Assembly: GCF_003965815.1 (NCBI RefSeq)
Contig: NZ_RXOE01000001.1
Location: 930,001-994,000, forward strand
DNA length: 64,000 bases
Direction: 5' to 3'
Source: Variovorax gossypii
Lineage (GTDB): Bacteria; Pseudomonadota; Gammaproteobacteria; Burkholderiales; Burkholderiaceae_C
How positions within the stretch are numbered: the first letter of the stretch is position 1; every line of letters begins with the position of its first letter. This document shows, one piece after another, positions 34,372 to 45,701 of this stretch. The notes under the pieces were generated by a model. It saw only the letters and a program-made list of their open reading frames with translations, was not told where the DNA came from and ran no database searches. Position numbers and translations under genes: made by a program.

Positions 34372-35697
34372 TCAGGCGCGCGCGGGGAAGCGCACCAGCA
34401 CGCGCAGGCCGCCGAGGCTGGGCGACTGGTCGAGCGCCACGGTCGCACCATGCAGGTCGGCGATCGACTTGACGATGGCCAGGCCCAGGCCGCTGCCCGA
34501 CGCCTGCGATTCGCCCGAGCGGTAGAAGCGGTCGAGCACCCGTTCGCGCTCGTCGGGCGGCAGGCCCGGTCCGCTGTCGTCAACGGTGAGTTCGGCGGCG
34601 TCGCCCTGGCGGGAGATGCCGATGTCGACACGGCCCTCGACCGGCGTGTACTTGATCGCGTTCTCCAGCAGGTTGCGCAGCAGCATGCGCAGGGCCTCGG
34701 ACTGGCCGTCGACCACCGCCTCCTCGGCGTGCGCGATGCCGATGTCGATGCCCCTCGCCTGCGCGGCCGCCACGGCGTCGGACACCGCGAGCCGCGCCAC
34801 CTCGGCCAGGTCGACCGGCTCGGGCTTGGCGCCGGCCGCCAGGCTGGCCTCATGACGGGCGAGCGCGAGCATCTGCTCGACCAGCCTCGTCGCGCGGTCG
34901 ATGCCTGCCACCAGCCGGCTCACGGCCAGCTCACGCGAGGCATCGTCGGGCGCGCGCTGCAGGCCCTGCACCTGCAGCTTCAGGGCGGCCAACGGCGAAC
35001 GCAGCTCGTGCGCGGCATCGGCGACGAAGTGCTTCTGCGCATCGAAGGCATGGCGCACGCGATCGAAGAGCAGGTTCAGCTCCTGCACCAGCGGGCGCAC
35101 CTCCTCGGGCAGGTTCTCCTCGCTCACCGGAGACAGGTCGTCGGCCTGACGCGAAGCCACCTGCTTGCGCACCCGGGCCACCGGCGCGAGCGACTGGCTC
35201 ACGACCCACCACACGACCAGCATCAGGAGCGGCGCCATCAGCGCCACCGGCGCGATGGTGCGCAGGGCCAGCGTGCCGGCCATGTGTCGCCGCGCCGCCA
35301 TGTCCTGCGCCACCTGGATCACCAGCCCGCGCGTCTGCATCGAGAACACGCGGTAGGTGGTGCCCCGCGCCTGTACGTCGGCGAAGCCCAGCACCGCGAG
35401 CTGCGGCAGCGCGGCCTGCTCGGCGGATTCGAAGATGCGCACGCCGTCGGCGGTCCACACCTGCACCACGAAATCGAAGTTCTGCTCGGCGGCGCCCAGT
35501 CCGCCCACCGCCGCGCTGGGCGGCAGGCCCGCGCGCAGCGACAGTGCCATCTGCTGCATGTGGTAGTCGAAGATGTCGTCGGCCTCGGCGAGCACCGTTC
35601 GGTAGGCCACCAGAGCCTGCGCACCGGCGGCCAGCACGATGGCCGCGAGCAGGAACCACAGCAGGCGCGCGCGCAGGGAGCCGGTCAGCCTCCTCAT
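34372..35697 (-). CDS. Sensor histidine kinase, QseC/PmrB/TctE-like
   Basis: A 441-aa inner-membrane kinase: membrane segments at about 12-32 and 148-168 flank a periplasmic domain; a HAMP-like linker follows; H230 in FVADAAHELRSPLAALK is the phosphorylated residue; the ATPase domain has NLLENAIKYTP and DSGPGLPP. The start ATG overlaps the response regulator stop (ATGA). A second-strand reading extends upstream in frame, but the family start is MRRLTGSLRARLL. It should act with the regulator encoded just before it. Confidence 0.92.
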   Translation of the reverse strand: MRRLTGSLRARLLWFLLAAIVLAAGAQALVAYRTVLAEADDIFDYHMQQMALSLRAGLPPSAAVGGLGAAEQNFDFVVQVWTADGVRIFESAEQAALPQLAVLGFADVQARGTTYRVFSMQTRGLVIQVAQDMAARRHMAGTLALRTIAPVALMAPLLMLVVWWVVSQSLAPVARVRKQVASRQADDLSPVSEENLPEEVRPLVQELNLLFDRVRHAFDAQKHFVADAAHELRSPLAALKLQVQGLQRAPDDASRELAVSRLVAGIDRATRLVEQMLALARHEASLAAGAKPEPVDLAEVARLAVSDAVAAAQARGIDIGIAHAEEAVVDGQSEALRMLLRNLLENAIKYTPVEGRVDIGISRQGDAAELTVDDSGPGLPPDERERVLDRFYRSGESQASGSGLGLAIVKSIADLHGATVALDQSPSLGGLRVLVRFPARA

Positions 35698-36353
35698 ATC
35701 TTCGGCACCATGTAGCCGACGCCGCGCACGTTGCGGATCAGCTCCGCGCCGAGCTTCTTCCGCAGCCCGTGCACGTACACCTCGACCGCGTTGCTGCTGA
35801 TCTCGTCCTTCCAGCTGTAGAGCTTCTCCTCGAGCTGGGCACGCGACAGCACCATGCCGGGCCTGGCAAGCAGCGGCTCCAGCACGGCCCATTCGCGCGC
35901 CGACAGCACCACCGGCTGGCCGGCCACCGTGACCTCGCGCGTGGCCGGGTTGATGCTCACGCCCATGTGCTCGTACACCGGCTCGGCACGACCCGCGGCG
36001 CGGCGCAGCAAGGCGCGGATGCGGGCCAGCAGCTCGTCGAGGTCGTAGGGCTTGAGCACGTAGTCGTCGGCGCCGGCATCGAGGCCCTCGATGCGCTGCT
36101 GCACCGAGTCGCGCGCGGTGGCGATCAGCACCGGCATGCGCTGCTTGCGCGCGCGCAGGTTGCGCAGCACCTCGAGTCCGTCGCGCCGGGGCACGCCGAG
36201 GTCGAGCATCACCAGGTCATATTGCTGGGTGCGCAGGGCCGATTCGGCGGCCTCGCCGTCTTTCACCCAGTCCACCGCATACTGCTCGGCGCGCAGCAGA
36301 TCGAGCACCGCTTCGCCGATCATCACGTCGTCTTCGAGGAGGAGGAGTCGCAT
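35694..36353 (-). CDS. OmpR family response regulator, QseB/PmrA-like
   Basis: A 219-aa regulator: receiver with D51 (VMLDLGVPRRDG) and K in YVLKPYDLDELLARI, and a C-terminal winged helix (LSAREWAVLEPLLARPGMVLSRAQLEEKLYSWKDEISSNAVEVYVHGLRKKLG), whose SNAVEVYVHGLRKKLG end is typical of QseB/PmrA/TctD. The PmrA-type box before htrA fits this class. It is the first gene of the minus-strand set regulator-kinase-htrA. Confidence 0.93.
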   Translation of the reverse strand: MRLLLLEDDVMIGEAVLDLLRAEQYAVDWVKDGEAAESALRTQQYDLVMLDLGVPRRDGLEVLRNLRARKQRMPVLIATARDSVQQRIEGLDAGADDYVLKPYDLDELLARIRALLRRAAGRAEPVYEHMGVSINPATREVTVAGQPVVLSAREWAVLEPLLARPGMVLSRAQLEEKLYSWKDEISSNAVEVYVHGLRKKLGAELIRNVRGVGYMVPKI

Positions 36354-36415
36354 GGTTGTGTCCGTTTCGGAGATTCGAGGCGCGGGCCGCGGCCAAAGTT
36401 CAGACCAAGGGAAGA

Positions 36416-38510
<2,095 letters not shown>

Positions 38511-38522
38511 GCCGGCGGCGCC

Positions 38523-38924
38523 TCAGCCGCCCAGCACCTCGTCGACGAAGCGCTGGTCTTCGTCGTAGATCCAGCACTCCGCGAGCTTGCCGTCTTTCAC
38601 GGTGTAGCGCAGCTGGCGCTCCAGTTCGACTGCACGGCCCTGAAACTCGAATTGCTCGACCGCGACGATCAGGCCGTAGTGCTCGCCCGCCAGCACGTCT
38701 CGGATCGAGACAAGCCGGCGATTCGTTCGCTCCTTCACCTTCTTGAGCAAGGCGAGGCACGCCGCCTTGCCGCGGTGCGTGCCGGCGAGCGGATTGCGTC
38801 CGAAGTAGTGGAAGACGACCTCGTCGTGGTAGCTGTCGACGATGCGCTGCACGTCGTTGGCAGCCCAGGCGTCGGCATAGCCCCGGATCACGGCATGGAT
38901 GTCGTCCGGAGCCTTGCTGCTCAT
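38523..38924 (-). CDS. NTF2-like (SnoaL-type) small protein
   Basis: A 133-aa alpha+beta cone-fold protein recognisable from IRGYADAWAANDVQRIVDSYHDEVVFHYFGRNPLAG. Members are isomerases, hydrolases or non-enzymatic binding proteins. It overlaps the SRPBCC gene upstream by ATGA, so it is the last gene of a set of four under an AraC regulator. The specific role is unknown. Confidence 0.82.
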   Translation of the reverse strand: MSSKAPDDIHAVIRGYADAWAANDVQRIVDSYHDEVVFHYFGRNPLAGTHRGKAACLALLKKVKERTNRRLVSIRDVLAGEHYGLIVAVEQFEFQGRAVELERQLRYTVKDGKLAECWIYDEDQRFVDEVLGG

Positions 38925-39322
38925 GCGTGCTGCTCCAGCGCCTTCTTCATGGCAATGCCGCCCTGCTCCATCATCGGCCCGACGTAGGCCGCCATGGCGT
39001 CGGGCAGCACGTCGGTGATCCAGACGAAGCGCGAACGGCCTTCGCCCTCATCGAACACCTGCGCCGTTGCGTGGTGGTGCGCGGCCTGTCCGCCGGTGAC
39101 GGTGTAGGCCAGCCGCCGATGGGCATCGTCGATGCCGACCAGCACCTCGCGCGCCACGAGCCCGTTGGCGAAGGTGAGGATGCGGGCGCCCTCGGCATCG
39201 ATGGTGCAGGCCGTGAGGAAACCCGGCGCGAGCCGCGTGTGCACCGCGCCGAAGTCGCGCAGCGCGTCCCACACCTGGGCGGCGTCTGCCTCGACGATGA
39301 ATTCCTTGTAGACAGTGGCCAT
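38921..39322 (-). CDS. SRPBCC (START-like) family protein
   Basis: A 133-aa protein with the helix-grip pattern of polyketide cyclase/dehydrase relatives: FIVEADAAQVWDALRDFGAVHTRLAPGF at the N-terminus and a long C-terminal helix (YVGPMMEQGGIAMKKALEQ). Such proteins bind hydrophobic ligands. It is coupled to the next gene by a four-base overlap. Confidence 0.83.
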   Translation of the reverse strand: MATVYKEFIVEADAAQVWDALRDFGAVHTRLAPGFLTACTIDAEGARILTFANGLVAREVLVGIDDAHRRLAYTVTGGQAAHHHATAQVFDEGEGRSRFVWITDVLPDAMAAYVGPMMEQGGIAMKKALEQHA

Positions 39323-39335
39323 GGCGAGCCTCGCT

Positions 39336-39695
39336 TCAGGGGCAGACCGCCTCGACGTTGTTGCCGTCGGGGTCGATCAGGAATGCCGCGTAGTAGGTCG
39401 GGCTGTAGTCCGGCCTCGGGCCCGCGCCGCCGTTGTCGGTGCCGCCCGCCTTCAGGCCGGCCTTGTGGAAGGCGGCGACAGCCTCGTGATTCGGCGCGCG
39501 GAATGCGATGTGCGTGCCCGGCCCTTTCGCGCCCTTGGCGGCGTAGAGCCACAGCGCAGGCTCGTCGGCCGGGCCGATGCCGGCATAGCTGTCGTCGTGT
39601 GGCCCCGGCACATGGCCGAGCGGCGCGAGCGCGGCTTCGTAGAAGCGGCGGCTCGCGGCGAGATCTTTGACTTTCAGTCCGATGTGGTCGTACAT
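39336..39695 (-). CDS. VOC family protein (glyoxalase/dioxygenase fold)
   Basis: A 119-aa protein with two beta-alpha-beta modules: [23 protein letters not shown] and [18 protein letters not shown]. Possible metal ligands are H4, the histidine in GTHIAFRA and the E near the end. The function in this family cannot be told from sequence. It overlaps the AraC gene end by 22 bp. Confidence 0.87.
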   Translation of the reverse strand: MYDHIGLKVKDLAASRRFYEAALAPLGHVPGPHDDSYAGIGPADEPALWLYAAKGAKGPGTHIAFRAPNHEAVAAFHKAGLKAGGTDNGGAGPRPDYSPTYYAAFLIDPDGNNVEAVCP

Positions 39696-40588
39696 GATGG
39701 CTTCCTGCTCGATGGATTGGTCAGGAGCTCATCATCGAAGAGCGCGGCAATGCGTTCTTGGAAAATCTTGCGGTCGCCCTGGGCCGCCTTGCGGAAGCCG
39801 CCCGGCGACACGCCGGCCGCGCGATGGAAGGTGCGCACGAAGTTGCTGAGATCGGCAAAGCCCACGTCGAGCGCGACCTCGGTCACCGGCCGGCCGTCGT
39901 CGTCGGCCAGCAGGCGCGCGGCGTGCCTCAGGCGCGAACGCACGAGGTACTGATGCGGCGTGACGCCCAGCACCTGCGAGAACAGCCGCAGGAAGTGGAA
40001 GGAACTCAGGCCTGCCTCGGCTGCCGCACCGTCGAGGCCGATGTCGTGCTGCGAATTGGCGTCGATCCACATCGCCGCGTCGACCGCGCGGCGGCGGTCG
40101 CGCGCGGCGGCCGAAACCGGCGCCCGGGGCTTCGTCCGGCCGGAGACGACTTCGACGAAGCGGCCCGCGAACCACATGCCCAGTTCGTCCAGCCCGACGT
40201 CGCTCTGCCCGTCGGCTGCGGCCTGCGCCAGTTCGCCGATGACCACGAGCTCGGCCAGCGGCGGCACGCCGCCGGTGCGCCAGGTCTTGCGGTCGCCGCC
40301 GATCAGGTCGACGAAGCCCGGCGACAGGTGGAAGGCAAGGCACTCGTCGCCGCAGACATGATGGTCGTGCGTGCAGACGTATTCATCGCCCGGGCAGCCG
40401 ACCAGCACCGAGCCGGCGACCAGCTCGTAGGCCCGGCCGCGCGTGCGATAGCCGAAGCTGCCCTTGCGCACGTACGAGACCGAATAGCCTTCGTGCAGCT
40501 CGGTGAAGGGCTGCGCGTCGGGCCCCGCGTCGCAGCGGTAGCTGGCGATGCGGATCGCGTCGGTCTGAACTTCGTTGGTGACAAGCAT
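39674..40588 (-). CDS. AraC family transcriptional regulator
   Basis: A 304-aa regulator: N-terminal cupin-like region ([35 protein letters not shown]) and C-terminal AraC double helix-turn-helix ([63 protein letters not shown]). Four cysteines or more in the N-terminal half are unusual and might bind a metal. It heads the minus-strand set with the VOC, SRPBCC and NTF2-like genes. Confidence 0.9.
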   Translation of the reverse strand: MLVTNEVQTDAIRIASYRCDAGPDAQPFTELHEGYSVSYVRKGSFGYRTRGRAYELVAGSVLVGCPGDEYVCTHDHHVCGDECLAFHLSPGFVDLIGGDRKTWRTGGVPPLAELVVIGELAQAAADGQSDVGLDELGMWFAGRFVEVVSGRTKPRAPVSAAARDRRRAVDAAMWIDANSQHDIGLDGAAAEAGLSSFHFLRLFSQVLGVTPHQYLVRSRLRHAARLLADDDGRPVTEVALDVGFADLSNFVRTFHRAAGVSPGGFRKAAQGDRKIFQERIAALFDDELLTNPSSRKPSCTTTSD

Positions 40589-40622
40589 GGCCGACGCCTT
40601 TCTGCCCCACGAAAACGATTGC

Positions 40623-42953
40623 TCAATCGACGGTTTGCATCGCCTGCCAGACACGCGCAGGGCTCAGCGGCATGTGCAGGCGAGGCGCGCGCGTGGCTAG
40701 GCCGTTGCGCGCAAAGGCATCGGCCACCGCATTCACGATGGCCGGGGTGGCGCCGATGGTGCCGAGCTCGCCCACGCCCTTCACGCCCAGCGGGTTGTTC
40801 TTGCAAGGCGTGGACTCGTCCATCTCCATGTTGAACATGGTGTCGACGATGTCGGCGCGCGGGGCGGCGTAATCCATCAGGCTGCCGGTGACGGGCTGGC
40901 CGGTCTCGTGGTCGTACACCACCTGCTCGTACAGCGCCTGGCCGATGCCCTGCACCGCGCCGCCTTCGAGCTGGCCGCGCACGATCATCGGGTTGATGAC
41001 CCGACCCACGTCGTTGACCGAGCTGTAGGCCACCACGCTGATCTCGCCGGTGGGCGGATCGATCTCGATCTCGCAGATGTGGCAGCCGTTGGGCCAGGTC
41101 GGGCCGGCCACGGTGCTGGTGGAGTCGACGAAGATCTCGCGCCCCGGCTGCTTCGCCGCGAGCGTGAAGAGGTCGAGCTCGAGGTCGGTGCCGGCCACGT
41201 TGAAGACGCCGCGGCTGTAGACGATGTCGTCGATGGAAGCCTCGAACTCCTGAGCGGCCAGTTCGCGCGCCTTGTCGATGGTGCGTTCGGCGCCGATGCG
41301 CACGGCCGAGCCGCCGGTGAAGAGCGAACGCGAGCCGGCGCTGCCGAAGCCGTCGCCGCGGTCGGTGTCGCCGAGCACCACGCGCACCTTCTCGATGGGT
41401 ACGCCGAAGGCATCGACCGCGAGCTGGGCCAGCGAGGTGGCGATGCCCTGCCCCATGGCGTTGACGGCCGAGAAAACCTCGATCACGCCGTCGGCCTGCA
41501 CCGAGACGGTGACGCGCTCCTCGAACACATTGCCGCCGGTCCATTCGAGGAAGGTGGCGATGCCCAGGCCCCGGTGCTTGCCCTTGCCTGCCGACTCGGC
41601 CGCGCGGGTCTCGAAGCCCTGCCAGTCGGCGAGCGTGAGCGCCTGGTCCATCACCGACTCGAAGTTACCGGTGTCGTAGGTCTGCGCCATCGGGTTCTTG
41701 TACGGCATCTGCTCGGGGCGGATGAAGTTGCGGCGGCGCAGCACGATGCGGTCGATGCCGGTCTGGCGCGCAGCCTCGTCCATGAGCCGCTCGATGGTGA
41801 AGATGGCTTCCGGCCGCCCCGCGCCCCGGTAGGCGCCGGTGGGAGCGGTATTGGTGAGCACCGCCTTGAAGTGGAAGTCGATGGTCTGGATGTCGTAGAC
41901 GCTGGTCTGCACCCAGGGGCCGATCAGCAGCTGGATCGCGACGCCGGTGCCGGTGGCGTAGGCGCCGACGTTGGCCAGGGTCTTGATGCGCAGGGCCAGG
42001 ATCCTGCCGTCGGCATCGAGCGCCATCTCGGCGCGCGCCTCGATGTCTCGGCCGTGCGCGCTGGAGAGAAACTCCTCGCTGCGGTCGGCCACCCACTTTA
42101 CAGGGCGGTTCACCTGCAGCGCCGCGAAGGCGACGGCGATGTCCTCGGGATAGGCGCCGGTCTTCATGCCGAAGCCGCCGCCGACGTCGCCCACCACCAC
42201 GCGCACCTTTTCCTTGGGCAGGCCGATGGCGGCGCAGATGGAATCGCGCACGCCGGAGGGCATCTGCGTGCTCATGCGGATCGTGAGGCGTCCGGTTTCG
42301 GCGTCGCGCGCGGCGAGCACCGAGCGCGGCTCGATCGTCAGCGCCACCACGCGCTGGTTGTTCACGTCGAGCGCGACCACGTGGCTGGCCTTGGCGAAGG
42401 CGGCCGTGGCGGCCTCGCTGCTGCCGTGGCGCATCTCGGCGGCGATGTTGCCGGTGGCTTCATCGCACAGCAGCGGCGCCCCGTCGGCGGTGGCGCTCGC
42501 GAGGTCGACCACCATGGGCAGGTCTTCGTAGTCGACCATGATGGCTTCGGCGGCATCGCGCGCCTGCTGCACCGTGTCGGCCACGACCGCGGCCACCACT
42601 TCGCCGACGAAGCGCGTGCGCTCGTGGGCGATGGCATGGCGCGGAGGGCTGGCGCTGTCGCTGCCGTCCGCGCGCTTGAAGCCGGCCGCGCCCGGCAGGG
42701 GCTTGACGCCGGCTTCGGCCATTTCGGCGCCGGTGATCACGCGCAGCACGCCGGGCATGGCGGCGGCGGCGCTGGTGTCGATGGAGAGGATTCGCGCGTG
42801 CGGGTACGAGGATCGGAGGAAAACGAGATGAGCCTGTTCGGGGAGCGTGACGTCGTCGGTGTAGCGTCCGGCGCCGGACAGGAGGCTTTCGTCTTCCAGA
42901 CGGCGCACCGCCTGGCCGCTGCCGAAGCGAGTGGGATTGGGTTCAGTGGTCAA
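40623..42953 (-). CDS. Xanthine dehydrogenase family molybdopterin-binding subunit (CoxL form II-like)
   Basis: A 776-aa protein of the aldehyde oxidase/CO dehydrogenase large-subunit family: GGGFGMK for cofactor binding, the form II signature [10 protein letters not shown] instead of the AYxCSFR of true CO dehydrogenase, and the catalytic glutamate in [11 protein letters not shown]. It should hydroxylate an aldehyde or N-heterocycle. Partner subunits (FAD and [2Fe-2S]) and maturation genes are absent from both sides, so it is an orphan in this window. Confidence 0.88.
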   Translation of the reverse strand: MTTEPNPTRFGSGQAVRRLEDESLLSGAGRYTDDVTLPEQAHLVFLRSSYPHARILSIDTSAAAAMPGVLRVITGAEMAEAGVKPLPGAAGFKRADGSDSASPPRHAIAHERTRFVGEVVAAVVADTVQQARDAAEAIMVDYEDLPMVVDLASATADGAPLLCDEATGNIAAEMRHGSSEAATAAFAKASHVVALDVNNQRVVALTIEPRSVLAARDAETGRLTIRMSTQMPSGVRDSICAAIGLPKEKVRVVVGDVGGGFGMKTGAYPEDIAVAFAALQVNRPVKWVADRSEEFLSSAHGRDIEARAEMALDADGRILALRIKTLANVGAYATGTGVAIQLLIGPWVQTSVYDIQTIDFHFKAVLTNTAPTGAYRGAGRPEAIFTIERLMDEAARQTGIDRIVLRRRNFIRPEQMPYKNPMAQTYDTGNFESVMDQALTLADWQGFETRAAESAGKGKHRGLGIATFLEWTGGNVFEERVTVSVQADGVIEVFSAVNAMGQGIATSLAQLAVDAFGVPIEKVRVVLGDTDRGDGFGSAGSRSLFTGGSAVRIGAERTIDKARELAAQEFEASIDDIVYSRGVFNVAGTDLELDLFTLAAKQPGREIFVDSTSTVAGPTWPNGCHICEIEIDPPTGEISVVAYSSVNDVGRVINPMIVRGQLEGGAVQGIGQALYEQVVYDHETGQPVTGSLMDYAAPRADIVDTMFNMEMDESTPCKNNPLGVKGVGELGTIGATPAIVNAVADAFARNGLATRAPRLHMPLSPARVWQAMQTVD

Positions 42954-43150
42954 CGTGGTCCTCTTATGCTGATCCCCGGCGTGTGCTCGGGCCTGCCTGA
43001 TCTGTCGTGGGTGCGCGAAAACAAGCTGTGCACTATAGGGTTTCCGGCTGGTTTTGTGGCGCCGTGGAATGTCGGCCGAACCCTTTTGGCGGTGTCGGCG
43101 GCACGCGATTTTCGCCCACTGGATCGGAATTTGCGAAGCCGTGTATACCT

Positions 43151-43912
43151 ATGCCCATGCGACAACTGCCTTGGCTCGAACCCGGAGATGCCCTGCCCGA
43201 CCCCGCCTCGGCCTGGGGCGTGGCCGACCCGGTGCCCGGCCTGCTGGCCGCGGGTGGCGCGCTCGACGTCGATACTTTGATGCAGGCCTATGGCAACTGC
43301 GTCTTCCCCTGGTTCAGCGAAGACCAGCCCATCCTCTGGTGGAGCCCGGACCCGCGCATGGTGCTGCGGACGGCCGACTTCAAGCTGCATCGCTCGCTTC
43401 GCAAGACCCTCCTGCGCTTCATCGAGACGCCTGGATGCGAGGTGCGCATCGACCATGACTTCGCGGCGGTCATCAAGGCCTGCTCGAGCTCGCCGCGGGT
43501 GGGCCAGTCGGGCACCTGGATCGTGCCGGACATGGTGAAGGCCTATACGGATTTGCACCGCGCCGGCCACGCCCACAGCGTGGAGACGTGGATCGACGGC
43601 GAACTGGCGGGCGGCCTCTACTGCGTCGGGCTGGGCCGCGCGGTGTTCGGCGAGTCGATGTTCACCCGCCGGCCGGACGCGTCGAAGATTGCCTTGGCCG
43701 CGCTGGTGTCGCTCTGCCGCCACTACGGGGTGCAGATGATCGACTGCCAGCAGAACACGGCCCACCTCGCCAGCCTCGGCGCTCGCGAAATGGCCCGCAA
43801 GCGCTTCGTCTCCCACGTCGCCGGGGCACGCCGGCAAGAGGGCCCACGGTGGCGTTTCGACCCCGTATACTGGTCTGAACTCCTTTCCGCGCGATCTCCT
43901 TTCCCGACGTGA
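43151..43912 (+). CDS. aat: Leucyl/phenylalanyl-tRNA-protein transferase
   Basis: Adds Leu or Phe from tRNA to N-terminal Lys/Arg of proteins, marking them for ClpS/ClpAP. The 253-aa product has the signature [21 protein letters not shown] and [22 protein letters not shown] 43151 or 43157 are the possible starts, with no ribosome site; the mRNA may be leaderless. Its stop overlaps the bpt start (GTGA), so the two N-end rule transferases are coupled. Confidence 0.93.
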   Translation: MPMRQLPWLEPGDALPDPASAWGVADPVPGLLAAGGALDVDTLMQAYGNCVFPWFSEDQPILWWSPDPRMVLRTADFKLHRSLRKTLLRFIETPGCEVRIDHDFAAVIKACSSSPRVGQSGTWIVPDMVKAYTDLHRAGHAHSVETWIDGELAGGLYCVGLGRAVFGESMFTRRPDASKIALAALVSLCRHYGVQMIDCQQNTAHLASLGAREMARKRFVSHVAGARRQEGPRWRFDPVYWSELLSARSPFPT

Positions 43913-44742
43913 CGCACCTCAAGGATCTTCCGCTTCACACGCTGCAGTTCTACGCAACTGCGCCCTACCCCTGCAGCTACCTGCCGGACCGGCAGGCCCG
44001 CTCGCAAGTGGCCACGCCCAGCCACCTGATCCACAACGACGCCTACTCCGACCTGGTGCTCAGCGGCTTCCGGCGCAGCGGGATGTTCACCTACCGGCCC
44101 TATTGCGACGGTTGCCGTGCCTGCATTCCGCTGCGCGTGCTGGCCAACGACTTCCGGCCCAACCGCAGCCAGCGCCGCGCGCTGAAGCAGCATGCCGACC
44201 TGCAGGCGCGCGTGCTCAAGCTGTGCTTCATGCCGGAGCACTATCAGCTCTACCTGCGCTACCAGAACGGCCGCCATGCCGGCGGCGGCATGGATCACGA
44301 CAGCATCGACCAGTACACCCAGTTCCTGCTGCAGAGCCGCGTCAACTCTCGGCTGGTGGAGTTTCGCGAAACGCTGCCCGACGGCAGCGCGGGCGCGCTG
44401 CGGATGGTGTCGATCCTCGACGTGCTCAACGACGGCATCTCGGCCGTCTACACCTTCTACGAGCCCGACACCCGCGTAGCGCCGGGCCGCCCCAAGCAAG
44501 CGGACGCCCCCCTGGAGGGGCAGCGAGAGCACGCAGTGCCGAGCGTGGGGGCCTCATCCACCGGCTACGGCACCTACAGCGTGCTCTGGCAGATCGAGCA
44601 GGCCCGCAAGCTGGGGCTGCCGCATGTCTACCTCGGGTACTGGATCGAGCACAGCCCGAAGATGAACTACAAGGCTCGTTTTTCCCCTCACGAAGTGTTG
44701 TTGGATGGCCGCTGGCAGGCGCCAGGCGATTTCACAAGGTAA
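43909..44742 (+). CDS. bpt: Aspartate/glutamate leucyltransferase with in-frame repeat insertion
   Basis: Transfers Leu to N-terminal Asp/Glu in the bacterial N-end rule. Family motifs: [17 protein letters not shown], the cysteine-rich [10 protein letters not shown], and the end [21 protein letters not shown]. The 277 aa exceed the usual 240-250 because residues about 190-217 come from a dispersed palindromic repeat read in frame (from about 44480 to 44560). The insert sits between YTFYEPD and [11 protein letters not shown], normally nearly contiguous. The start is GTG, overlapping the aat stop. Confidence 0.92.
   Translation: MTHLKDLPLHTLQFYATAPYPCSYLPDRQARSQVATPSHLIHNDAYSDLVLSGFRRSGMFTYRPYCDGCRACIPLRVLANDFRPNRSQRRALKQHADLQARVLKLCFMPEHYQLYLRYQNGRHAGGGMDHDSIDQYTQFLLQSRVNSRLVEFRETLPDGSAGALRMVSILDVLNDGISAVYTFYEPDTRVAPGRPKQADAPLEGQREHAVPSVGASSTGYGTYSVLWQIEQARKLGLPHVYLGYWIEHSPKMNYKARFSPHEVLLDGRWQAPGDFTR
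44484..44556 (+). repeat. Palindromic repeat inside bpt, copy C
   Basis: GCCCCCctggAGGGGCAGCGA followed by GCACGCAGTGC and AGCGTGGGGG shares the layout of copies A and B (G/C palindrome, AGCGA, AGTGC, GGGG end) but is more diverged. It has no stop codon in the bpt frame. Confidence 0.65.
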
Positions 44743-44743
44743 A

Positions 44744-44774
44744 ATGGCGCTCGGTCATCACCGCCAAGCGCCAT
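44744..44774 (+). promoter_or_regulatory. Inverted repeat over the start of the IclR gene
   Basis: ATGGCGCT (44744-44751) and AGCGCCAT (44767-44774) are perfect inverted repeats; the second overlaps the ATG. TAAAAT at 44740-44745 could be the -10 box, so a protein bound here would block transcription or a stem would hide the start. Confidence 0.45.
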
Positions 44775-45606
44775 GAGAAAAAACCAATCCGACATTCCCG
44801 CCGTTCCCGTGATCCAGGTGATCGAGCGCATGTTCGCGCTGATCGACGTCCTGGCATCGCGCGAGGACGCCATTTCGCTGAAGGAGATCAGCGAAAAGAC
44901 GGGGCTCCACCCGTCGACCACGCACCGCATCCTCAACGACCTGGCCGTCGGCCGCTTCGTCGACCGCCCCGAGGCCGGCAGCTACCGCCTCGGCATGCGC
45001 CTGCTGGAGCTGGGCAACCTGGTCAAGGGCCGGCTCAACGTGCGCGACGCAGCACTTGGCCCTATGCGCGAGCTGCACAAGCTGACGCAGCAGCCCGTCA
45101 ACCTCAGCATGCGCCAGGGCGACGAGATCGTGTACATCGAGCGCTCCTACAGCGAACGCTCGGGCATGCAGGTGGTGCGCGCCATCGGTGGCCGCGCCGC
45201 CCTGCACCTCACATCGACCGGCAAGCTGTTCCTGGCGGCGGATGACCCGCAACGGGTGCGCAGCTACGCCACTCGCACCGGCCTTGCCGGCCACACGCGC
45301 AACAGCATCACGCAGCTGCCCGCACTGGAGCGGGAACTGTCGAAGGCGCGCCAGTACGGCATTGCCCGCGACAACGAAGAACTGGAGCTTGGCGTGCGCT
45401 GCATGGCCGCCGGCATCTACGACGACCAGGGCAAGCTGGTGGCGGGCTTGTCGATCTCCGCCCCGGCCGATCGGCTGGACGAAGGCTGGCTGCCCAAGCT
45501 GCAGGCCACCGCCAACGAGATTTCGGGCGCACTGGGGTTCAAGGAAGGCATGGCCGCTGCACCGTCTCCCTCCGCAGGCAGCAGCCTCCCGTCGACCGGC
45601 GCTTGA
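44773..45606 (+). CDS. IclR family transcriptional regulator
   Basis: A 277-aa regulator with a winged helix (ISLKEISEKTGLHPSTTHRILNDLAVGRFVDR, about 36-67) and an IclR effector domain (GGRAALHLTSTGKLFLA, ELELGVRCMAAGIYDDQGKLVAGLSIS). Neighbours give no clue to its targets; bpt lies 30 bp upstream and a terminator 29 bp downstream. The last 25 residues are a Pro/Ser/Ala tail. Confidence 0.9.
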   Translation: MRKNQSDIPAVPVIQVIERMFALIDVLASREDAISLKEISEKTGLHPSTTHRILNDLAVGRFVDRPEAGSYRLGMRLLELGNLVKGRLNVRDAALGPMRELHKLTQQPVNLSMRQGDEIVYIERSYSERSGMQVVRAIGGRAALHLTSTGKLFLAADDPQRVRSYATRTGLAGHTRNSITQLPALERELSKARQYGIARDNEELELGVRCMAAGIYDDQGKLVAGLSISAPADRLDEGWLPKLQATANEISGALGFKEGMAAAPSPSAGSSLPSTGA

Positions 45607-45634
45607 CACCGGAAGGAAGCACCCCCACAAAAAC

Positions 45635-45662
45635 AAACAGGCCCTCTGGAGGGCCTGTTTTC
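45635..45662. terminator. Intrinsic terminator after the IclR gene
   Basis: AAACAGGCCCT pairs with AGGGCCTGTTT around a four-base loop, followed by TTT; the A-run on the other side makes it usable from both strands, though the pbpG-like gene ends 40 bp further on. Confidence 0.85.
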
Positions 45663-45665
45663 GTT

Positions 45666-45690
45666 GGGGCTGCTGGGGCTGCTGGGGCTA
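45666..45690. repeat. Short 9-bp tandem repeat
   Basis: ggggctgct is repeated twice and followed by a third ggggct in the gap between the terminator and the peptidase gene. Minor. Confidence 0.8.
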
Positions 45691-45701
45691 GTGACTGTCG
45701 A

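Noticed and set aside
40908-43280. 790-codon frame opposite the CoxL-like gene
   Set aside because: Antisense shadow with no family likeness; CoxL-like motifs are on the minus strand.
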